The translations under genes were made by a program, and so were the position numbers. From Syntrophomonadaceae bacterium (GTDB taxonomy: Bacteria; Bacillota; Syntrophomonadia; Syntrophomonadales; Syntrophomonadaceae), in assembly GCA_012520725.1 (NCBI GenBank), contig JAAYNQ010000125.1, forward strand, positions 1 through 35,802: 35,802 nt of DNA, read 5' to 3'. This document shows, piece by piece, positions 25,401 through 34,900 of the stretch. The notes under the pieces were generated by a model. The model ran no database searches and was not told where the DNA came from. It saw only the letters and a list, made by a program, of their open reading frames with translations. Position 1 is the first letter of the stretch. Each line of letters starts with the position of its first letter.

Positions 25401-25784
25401 GGACCACATTTCCTGGCAAATCATGGCAATGGCCTGTTGGGGCTGGGATTCCAAATCGGCATATTCCTTAAGCATCCTTCGGGATTCGAAGAAGCGAGAA
25501 TCATCTGAGGGAAATACCGATTCCGCGAAATGGGCGATAAACGCCGGAAGGTTCCTATCCTCTGGGTCCAAACGGTACCAGCATATTCGGGAAGGCGGGC
25601 AATCCCGCCGGTGAAAATAGGAGGTGGCGAGGGTTGTTTTCCCGTACCCGGCAGGTGCGCATACACTGACTACCCGGGATGAGTCCATGGAGGCGTGAAG
25701 TTTTTCCAGTCGCTCGCTAAACATAAAATTTTCAGGTAATTCCGGCATTATGAGCTTGCTTTTTAATACAGGAATATAATGCAT
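22455..25784 (-). CDS. MalT/SARP-like STAND ATPase transcriptional regulator
   Basis: This 1109-residue protein has an N-terminal MalT-like STAND ATPase with Walker A CAPAGYGKTTLA (42-53) and a Walker-B-like YIVLDDFQN near residue 150. About 450 residues of helical, TPR-like repeats follow. Near residue 855 a winged-helix domain begins (FGTPEVFVNGIKI, then LILNNGKTVSKDTLLNIFWPD), followed by a bacterial transcriptional activation domain that ends in TPR-like helices. This is the layout of large SARP-family activators rather than the C-terminal LuxR helix of MalT. The ATG has GGAAGAGG upstream. It diverges from the giant protease gene and is its likely regulator. The ligand is unknown. Confidence 0.87.
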   Translation of the reverse strand: MHYIPVLKSKLIMPELPENFMFSERLEKLHASMDSSRVVSVCAPAGYGKTTLATSYFHRRDCPPSRICWYRLDPEDRNLPAFIAHFAESVFPSDDSRFFESRRMLKEYADLESQPQQAIAMICQEMWSHHSPSSHARTYIVLDDFQNVIQTPEICDMTRFMMDNLPPSCTIFVLNRTDFRIYTEKQKLEQKVLEIGAEDLAFSPSEVKDFMFHMDKSLAQQELSVFIQEKTEGWIAGIIILYQALKSKGPNIPAHELAKLVHEEALFRYLSLEVFESVEYSTQDALIRLALLQDFIESEAEQIFEITDIQALIAQSMGFGLFTQRIHGDPVVYRFHSLFREFLLHILKNRCSGELIAQLHLKAATYYIGQEAYIRAAEHLAKCGNVSAAIDIVIKAGYNKILVGETAQLKIWLDLLPEDLVRDNPVLLMYKAQLMPNSRQSEMVEPLKKILHMSLLDKKLDTYYQAASVLIYILMCSNDMKGLREIATGLPWQLENTSQELKNTLLILDMVRSIGEEQFGQGETQSETLLYDHLPEDSKWLYLILACIIYHCLGKLDRAEHCMQTALLLDNFKNIEPARGFVLLFLATTWSLKNEKERLTSALSEITAIGEKYDYDYLSANGRRLAAFERYLSFDMEGSVEMLDYAIFHYRRMNNNAMVASTMLLKRLWSIRPANTGNLEEARLEMAMLRKAKPGLMVNETALSILGAIARESGDFPRAERCLLSAMRLAKVKKGSQVLCGACFHLAKLYYVKGNEEKGHYYLQQAMELASENRYFMFWDIHIPTLTEMSLRSMRYGYCVGFAEELLSKFYDSGTITYLAKIVKTMDESRITAFVEDFVFRYQPSQGEQLYVVKAALFGTPEVFVNGIKIPDTEWKTKKVKGILEYLILNNGKTVSKDTLLNIFWPDSDSKSAMVSLRTALYQLRKTLSKYQVPVSGNNAFIHETLGGLQIRNSEILELDIAEFLRLQQELAALSEKTGSDSDAILELLEQMVSIYRGDLMEYSDYGDLVFLERERCKMIFEDICLKLGFIYEKRGKLSQAESIFRHALVLEPYSEKICLELLQLLMGQGRRSKAVSLYYRFKKRFEQDLDINIDSRLTEAVRNPGLHK

Positions 25785-25854
25785 GACATGACCTCTTCCT
25801 GTGTATAGTAGAGTGTTTTCGGCTTATTATGAGCAATATTTTTATTATATTTTA

Positions 25855-25928
25855 CCATGAAACAATGAAAGCTAAGGTTTTATAAGAATTTTCCATTTCA
25901 TATTTTTTTCATGGCCAAGATGTAAAAT
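25855..25928 (+). promoter_or_regulatory. Candidate SARP-type operator and -10 of the protease gene
   Basis: Two TTTCAT repeats (25896-25901 and 25907-25912) are exactly 11 bp apart, and ten bases later comes a -10-like TAAAAT (25923-25928). No good -35 box is present. SARP activators, as known from Streptomyces, bind 11-bp-spaced direct repeats that stand in for the -35. Two inverse copies, ATGAAA (25857-25862 and 25865-25870), lie upstream. The assignment is by pattern only. Confidence 0.38.
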
Positions 25929-25988
25929 GATTTATGCAGGTTTTGTCAGTTTATGAACATTTAACAAAAGAGAGGGCTGATATATTTG

Positions 25989-28900
25989 GTGACAAAAGGT
26001 TTTTCAAGGAAAGGGAAGCAGGTTTTATCAATCATTATAGCTACCCTGTTTTTATTCCAAACCATTCCTTTTCCTGGGGCTTTTTCGGCTGCTTCCATTC
26101 CCGAACCAAGCTTGGCTTCCATCATTGAAGCTCAGCCACCTGGAAAGGAAGCCCGGGTACTTGATCAGCATGAGTCTGAACAAGTGATCGAGCTGTCGTC
26201 AGTCCCTACGGGAGAAGATAATGGCTCCCAAGCGTCGGAAGAAATGCTGGTGGAAGAGAAGGAAGGCACGGTTCATACCCAGGAACTGCCCATTCGCTTT
26301 GCTACAGCGGAAGTAGAGCCTTTGGATGCCGTAAATAGTCAGGAAGCCAGGGTGAAGCCGGGAGAAATTATTGTCTGTTATAAGGAGCAAAAGAGCACTC
26401 GCTTTGCTGCCCAGGCTAATGGAAGGAACGTTGCTTCTGTGGTTTATGCCTCCCCGGATGTGGGTCTGGAGGAGACATTGGCCCAATTACGGCAAGATCC
26501 CAATGTGCTTTATGCCGAGCCCAACTATGAAATGTATGCTTTGACCGCCCCCAATGACCCCCGCTACGGTGAACAGTGGGGACTGCAGCGGATCAAGGCG
26601 GAGGGTGCCTGGGCAGATGCGGAATACATATTAGACGAGAATTCCGCTGATGCGGCCTCGGTGACAATTGCCATCCTGGATACCGGGGTGGACAGCAGCC
26701 ATGAAGACCTGAGCGGCCAGGTGCTTTCCGGTTATAACGTCCTGAACGGGTCAACAAATGCGGAGGATGATTCCGCCAGCAGCCACGGAACTTTGGTGGC
26801 CGGGATTGCTGCCGCTTTTACCAATAACCAGACCGGCATTGCCGGGGCAGCCGGTTCATATCCGGTAAGGGTCTTGCCTGTCAAGGTATTAGATTCGGCA
26901 GGTATTGGCAGTATGTACGATGTAGCCCAGGGTATCTGTTGGGCGGTTGATAATGGGGCCAAAATAATCAACCTTAGCTTGGGCGCCCGTTTGCCCGATT
27001 ACCCGGTAACCCTGGCCGAGGCGATACAATATGCTCAGGAAAGAGGGGTTCTGGTGGTGGCGGCTGCCGGCAACGAAGGGAAAGAAGTACAGGGGTTTTA
27101 TCCGGCCTGCCTCCCGGGAGTGGTATCTGTCATGGCTTCCGATAAGAATAATTACCGGGCCTCTTTTTCCAACTATGGAGGAATAGTGGAAGTGATCGCC
27201 CCCGGAGTGGATATCCTTTCTACGGCCAGGGGGAACGCCTACAGCAAGATAACCGGTACTTCTGCAGCAGCGCCCCTGGTAGCAGGTGCCGCTGCTATGC
27301 TGTGGTCCGCTTTGCCTGATAAGACTCCAGCTGAGCTTTCTGACGCGCTGATCAATGCCAGGGAGCAAAATGGTGTTTTCGATGCCAAATTGGCCTTATA
27401 TAAACTGCAATATCCCCAATACTACTCTTATGCGACCATGGTTGAACCGGCGGACAATAGCCGGGTGGGAGGGACTGTCACCCTAACGGCCAAGGTTTTC
27501 AACCCTAATAATGCCGAAAGGGTTGACTTTATCCTGGAAACAGAAGATTGGTCCCAGGAAGAGCAGGTGCTTGGCACCGTCCAACCTATTCCGGACAGCG
27601 GGCTTTGCAGTTTGGCCTGGGATACCACCACTTACCCGGATGGAAGGTACTATGTGGTGGCACGTGTGGACGGTTCTCCCGCTTATGGTATTTCTCTTAC
27701 TGTGGCTAATCAAACCGCCGGGGGTCTTTCCTTGTCCATCAAGAAACCTGATGGAGAGCCGGCTGCTGGAGCCAAGGTGACGGTTTTCCATGCTATCCAG
27801 GACGGCGGCCCCGGGAAATACCGGCTAATGGAGGAACGTGACTATCAACCAGCCTATCAGGGCGCAGCCGACCAGGAGGGGAGAGTAAACCTTCCAGCCA
27901 CACTGGCGATCAACGGTAACGAGTTCTTGGTCGTCGCCCAGGGGACGGAACCGCATTTTCTTTATCATCGGCTGCTGCGTTCTCCCGGTATCTATGAGCT
28001 GGATCCGACTCAAGACCCGCTCCTGGCTCAGCCGGTAACGGTGACGGCCAGGAAGGTGGAGGGTGATCCTCTGGCTGGAGCTTTGCTGCTGGCTAAGCTA
28101 ATAGACGTGGAATTGCCGGAATATTCTTATCTGGAAACCAGTGGTATCATTAGTGAAATACTCATTACCCAGCTTTCTGCCAGCGGGACCGGGCAAGTCT
28201 GGCTGACCCCGGGAAATTATGAGTTTCAATGTGTCAGTCCGGAGTATGCTTACTTCCTGCGGCAAAACTGCACGGTGGGAGAAAGGCCGCAGGATTTCTT
28301 CCTGTTGCCCAAAGCTGAGGACGTGGCACGGGTTAGCTTGCCAGAAGGGGATTTTCTTCAGATCGGCATCCAACTGAGGGATGAGCAAGCGGGTGCCTTT
28401 ATCGGCTTTGACAGCATACCAGGAGATCGGGTGCTCACCGTCACCCCTGGCCGATATACCGCCCTGATTGATACCATCAGACGGGACTTGAATAATTATG
28501 ACTGGTATTTGGAACGGCTTACACCGCCTTTTGATCTGCAAAAGGGTGAGATACATGAGATTTCCCTGGGGGAAGGTTTTAAAGGGGAATTGAAAAAATT
28601 TTATGAGGATCGAGAATATTTCACTACTGACGAAACGGCTTATTTCAAACTGCGCTTTTTTGATGGGTCTGCCGGTGACACTGGAAACGTCATTACCTAT
28701 CTCGGCTATCAGGCTGCTTCCCTAAGCGGCCTGGGATCGGCAACAGGGAGCGCTAAGCCAGCTGCGGTCATCAAGCCGGCAAGTGCTGGGAAAGCCCTTG
28801 GGACCGAAGCGGATCTGGAAGGAAGCGAAGGCCTGGCAGAAAGGAAAATGTTGTGTTTTAACCCGGTAAGCGGAGCATTTGAAATAGCCGGCCGGATTGG

Positions 28901-31900
28901 CACCCAGACGAATGCTTACCTGGAGATCGAAGATGAGCAGGGAGCCGTAGTGGCCTACAGAAATTTTAGTAACTGGTGGAACCATCCGTGGGATACCTGG
29001 GATTTTGGTCTACTGGGTTCCTGGTATCCCTATTCCCCAGGTATCTATCATGCCCTCGCCAAGCTGACAGCTGGTCCCTTCGCAGTAGGAAGCCCCGGTG
29101 GGATAATTAGCAGTGACCCGCTGAGTTTTGAAGTCAGGGAGCCGGATACAGGGGAACCCTCAGAGGAAGCAGGCTTAAGGGTGAAGATATGCTATGGAGG
29201 CGATGAGCTGGCCAGTGATGAACTGGTCCTGCTGGAGAAGTATGGGAACAGCTATGTAACAGTTGACACTTGGGCTGATAAAGTCAGCCCGGATGAGTTT
29301 GCCTATCAATATTTTTGGCCGGAAGAAAGTGGAGAATACGCAGTGGCGATACGAGGGTACAAGGACTCAGAGCCTTTCTTTGCCTTTGTTCCCTTTATCG
29401 GCGGGGAAGAGCCGTTGGTAGTCGAAGTTGATTTGACTGGTGGATTGCACCGCCTGCTGCTGCAGTTAGAAGAGGGGGCAGGGGGGGTTCCCTCTAAAAC
29501 CAGCCTGGGTATCTACGGACGGGACAGCAGCGGAGCCCGGGGCGGAGTTACTTTTTCTACTTCTTATTATGGTGAAGTATGGCCGGTCTGGGTGCCGGAG
29601 GGAAGCTATACCGTTCAGCTGGGAAAATATGCCACTCAAATAGCCTCCGACAGCTCAGATGGGAATTTATTTCATCTTACTCGTGATATCACTGTAAGCG
29701 AAGAAGACCTGGAGGAAATCCCGGTAGTTTTGTCCCTGGACCAGATGGTCCGGCTAACCCCCAAAGTGGATGAGACGGAAGCCGCTGTAACCCAAGGAGA
29801 CCCGTCTGACTACCTGGTGGGCGGCCTGCTCCTGTACGGACAGGATGGAGGAAGTACGCCCTTCTTCTGGTTGCGGCAAAAGGATCAGACCATCTACCTG
29901 CCGGCGGGAAGCTACACAGCCACTGGACTCCTGATCCGTAAACATTATGAAGGAAGCTGGCATTACTGGCTGGAAGGAGAACTGAATCTTACCGGTGACA
30001 GGGACTGGCTGCTGGATGATGCCTTTACCTCCAAATTATCCATCGATGCCGGTGAGTACCGGGGAGGGGAGACCCTGGAATCTACCCACGTGATTCAGGA
30101 CAGCAAGGGTAACCGCCTGATAGCTATGTATATGCCGACGGGTTATGGTATGTTTTCCAATAGTGCTCCACCCCCGGTTCAGCCCCAAAACCACGGGGAA
30201 GTTGCCCCGTTCCTGGTCATCAGGGAAGCGGGTGGGGCCGAGGTTTTCCGGGCTAAGGAAGCCCAGCCTAATTATGACATCTTGTTGGAGTGGGACCAAT
30301 ATTCGGGAGTGCTTAGACCTTTTGCACCTACCACCAGCTTCTATCAGGGCAGTTTTCAGGTGCCGGACCAGCTTCCCAGCGGAACCTACCAGGCAGTGCT
30401 GGAGCTGGGCGCGGGGCCGGAAGGCCTCTTGGCCAGCGATCCGGTAGATTTCAGCGTTCGCAATGATCAGGCCTCGCCTCGCTTGAACAGCTTGGTGCCG
30501 GAACTGACCAACCAGAATACTGTAAACATCTCAGGTACGGCAGCCCCCGGAGCTGTGGTCATCGTTTCTTACCGCTTGGGTACGGGTGAGGCAGTAGCCC
30601 TGGATCCGGTTAACGCCGACCCGGTAACCGGCAAATTTAACTTGGAGTTTATCTTACCGGCGGACGGCAGCTATGTCTTTACTGCCCGGGCTATGATAGG
30701 TGATATGCAGAGTGCCGAATCTGATCCGGTCACCTTGGTGGTGGACCGTACACCTCCAGGGGCTCCCACCGGTTTCACCGGGACGGTGGAGGACGCCAAC
30801 CATATCACTTTGAGTTGGGATTCTTCACCAGAACCGGATGTTGTGGCTTATCGCCTGACCCGGGACGGAACCCTTCTGGCAGAGGTGCCGAATGACGGCA
30901 GCCGGGTTTATCAGGACAGCGGCTTGACGGCGAATACCACGTATAACTACGCTCTGGTGGCGGTAGATGAAGCAGGAAACCTTTCCCAGGCCAGCGGGCT
31001 CAGTATAAAAAGCGGTGCAGCCGGGGACAGTATACCTCCGGCTGCACCAGCCCAGCCTCAGGTCTTATACAGACTGGGCGGCATGGCGGATATTTACTGG
31101 CAGCCTACTACGGATAATATCGGTGTGGCTGGCTACAAGATCTTCCGGGCGATGGGCGACGGCGAGCCGGAGGAGAGGGGAAGCGTCTCCGCCGATCAGG
31201 TGTTGGAGTTCCAGGACCAGGGGCTGCTGGCGGAGACACGCTATGTTTATACCATTCGGGCCTTTGATGGAGCAGGGAATGAATCGGATCCCAGTCCGGC
31301 ATATGAATTGACCACACCGGCCCTAAGCAATTCTCTGGTGAGTTACCGCTTCCCTTTAGATGGGGGACGGTCAGACCTTGGACTGGTCAATCCGGGAACA
31401 GTGATTACTGTCAAACTGGTCGGTGAAAAAGGGAGACAGGGAAGTGCGGAAGTAACTTATATACTCGCTCCCGATGAGAACAGTGCGACTTGGCCCGAGG
31501 CCAGGACTGTGGTTACCCCGGTCTTTTTGTCCGAAAGGGTTGATTTGCCAGGTACATATCAGGGAACATTTACTGTGCCGGAAGGGAGCGTTGAGATAAG
31601 CTCTATTACCGGTATCTTGACAGACGGTGCCGGGCATGAATCCCTGCGGCAGACTGCAGCCAACCTGCCCCTGCAAGTAGCAGGCATACTGCGGGTTGAA
31701 ATTAGCTTCGATGATCTGGAACAGCTAAGCGGTTTTCCCTTGATGGTGGAAAGTCCCACAACCGGGCAGAGCAGCATCCGGTATTTGGATGGTGCAGCAG
31801 GGATTTACTTCTTTTCCGGTTTGAAGCCGGCCGAGGATTATTCTGTAAGTCTAAGGAATAATAATTATCGGTTGATTATTAATGAGACAGGAATAGCGGT

Positions 31901-34900
31901 CCCAGCCGGCAGGGAAGCAATAATCCAGGGCGAACCCATTAAATCGGCCAGCTTGCGGGTGCAGGTGCTGGACCACCAGGGAATGCCGGTGGAAGGGGCT
32001 GCCGTCAGCTTCTATAACAGCTATACGGGAACAAGTACGGCAACGACTGACTCCGCAGGATATGCGGAGAGCGGATCGGATTCCCTGGCCGGGGAGGAAG
32101 TGTCTGCGATTGTCACCCTCAGCGGTCGGAGCGAATCCGTGCCCTGTTATAACCGGGAGGAAGCCAAATATACCCTGGCCGCCGGTCTCAATGAAAAGGT
32201 CATTCATCTTCAGCCTCTGCCTACTGGCACTATCACGGGGATAACGAAATTGGACACGACAGGCGAGCCTTTAAGGGGAGTCATAGTGACAGCTGCTCAG
32301 TACCTGGAGGGCAAGAGAAGTCTTACCACTACCGCAGTTTCCGATGAGGAAGGACGCTATACCCTCACAGTACCCACTGGGCTGGTGACAGTGTCCGCCA
32401 GTACTTCGACAGCAAAATACGTCGAGGATAATGTTCGATCTGTGTGGTTATCAGAAGGCGGCTTGGCGGAACTGGACTTGACCCTGTCTGCCGTGGGCAA
32501 GGCACAGGTGGACGTGACCATTCAGACCAAATATATTGACCAGGAAGAAACTGTCATCCGGGACATGAATTGGGCAACGGCGGTACATTATCGCCTGAAG
32601 GGCACAGATGCCATGGGCACAATTTCCAGAGACTATCCACTCCAGTTGAGGGGTGCACCCGGGGATGTACTGAGCATCTCTGTAGACGGGGTGGAAGCGT
32701 TCTTGCCCCAGCAGGAGCTAAAAGTAACACTGGATGATAAACGCCAAGGGGAAGCGATCTTCCGGCTGGAAGAGCAGGGGCGGATTATAGGACGGGTGTT
32801 GGATGAGAATGGACGGCTTTTGGACCTGTCTGACCCTCTTTTGAGCCAATACCGGCTTTTCCAGGGCAGATTATATGAGCTTAATTCAAGCGGGCAGAGG
32901 AGCTTTGTGTGCTACGTTCCGGTTAACGACGGCTCCTTCCGGATTACCGTACCCCGGCTGGGCCGCTACCTGCTGGATTTTTATTACGACCCGATGTTTT
33001 CTGTTAATAGTGGAGAGCATCCGACCTACACCGCTGTTTTGGGCCCCATCACCGTCAACCAATACCAGATTACGGATCTGGGGGATGTAGAGCTGACCTA
33101 TAATGAGGCCACCAACGTGCGGGGCTCCCTTTTCACCAGCCAGGCAGAAGCTGCTCCTGGTGGAATGGTACGCCTGGGAGCCGAAATCGGCTTGTATGAG
33201 ACGATGAATGACTGGACGCTGCAGAATACGGTCTTCAAACTGGCACTGCCGGCCGGCTGCCAATTGGTGGAGGGGAGCATGGTGTTCGATGGCCGGGAGA
33301 TAAACGTTGAGATGCCAGCAACAGCCGGGAATCCCATCACAGCAGATCTAGGGGATGTGGTTTTAAAGAAAGGGCAAACAAAGGTGCTGAATTGCCTGGT
33401 GTTGCTGGATGATCCCCAGCAGGCAAGCCGGCTGATGTTTGGGGGCAGTCTGGATTGGAATGCCGGTGCGTGGCACAAGGAACTGGCGGCAACTGAGGTC
33501 AGGATCAGCAAGCTGACCCTCAATGCTCCGGCAGTGCTGGTGACGCCGGAGACCACTGTCAGCGGCCGGGGACCGGCTGGTGCTACGGTACGGGTCTATG
33601 ACGAGACTCTACTTTTGGGAGAAACAATAATTTCTCCCGGAGGCTACTGGTATCTTCGAGTAACACTGCCAGATAAAGGGAATCCGGTCAGGCACCGGCT
33701 CCACGCGACGTCATACTGGCAAGACTTAGACTATTGCAGCGATACGCTGGATATCTTATTTGATCCTGATGAACCGGTACTTACGGAAGTGATAATAAAA
33801 CAGGGAGGTGGCCCTGAGCTTCATTTTGCTCCTACCGATGGAGTTGCCCGTTTCCCATATGTGGTTGTGCCTAACGCAGGTGGTGTGGAGCTTACCCTGA
33901 AGTTCAACCAAGCGAACCGGGTCAAAAACGCGGAAGTATCGGTTTTTCCCTACAGCAGTCCGGCTGTCAAACAAAGCAATGGGGACTTCAAAGCGACAGT
34001 CAATTTTTACGGGTACCAGTTAGGGGCGGTGTATCTGAAGTATGAGACCAAAAAGGATCCCACCGAGTTGAAGGAGATGGAAACACCGACGGAAGAGCAG
34101 CTGCGTAACCGGCTGTCCTGGCAGCTGCAGGACTTGGCCTATGAGACCATAGAGACCGAGGAAGAAAAAGAGAGAGAGGGAGTAAGACCTCCCGAGGACT
34201 GGCCTGAAGAGGAAACTCCCTGTTCCGCCGGAGTGAAATTTACTCTGCCCCAGCTGCCGGATATCGATGGCCGGGTAGAGATGACAGTGGCCCGGGATGT
34301 TACTTACTGGCCCACGGCGGAAGAAGTGCAGGAGGCAAATGAGACCGGGATCCCGGTATACGGCTTTAAAATGACCGGTTCCCAGATAACCGTCCCCAGC
34401 AATTCCTATACCATCTGGGTGGAGGGATATATCCCCCAGGCCTATCTTGATTCCGCTGCTGCCGAGGCGGGGATGGTAAGCGCAACTGGGGTAGGAGATT
34501 TGGCCCATGTAGGGGCAAAGGTCGTTTTCACTGAACGAAACGGCAAGCTGTTCAATGCTGCCGATTGGAGCATGAACCTGAAGGATGGCTTGGGTGTACC
34601 CGGGAAACTGGATGAACTGGGCCGCCTGGTGGATCAGGCGGCAGGCTGCGGCCGCTTGAGCAACATGTATAAGGACCGGCTTGACCGTTTGGCGACCAAG
34701 CTAATGATTGGAGAAGGAGCCAAGGCAGGCATGATGTTGGGCGGTACCTTGCTAGGACCGGCAACCTTTGGTGTTGGTACCCTGCTTATCTTTGCTGCCA
34801 GCAAAGCCATGGAATATGCAATTGATAAACAGATTGAAAAAGACATAGCCCAGGTAAAACAGGACATGGCCAAGGACGATGAATGCAAGAAGGATGAGCA

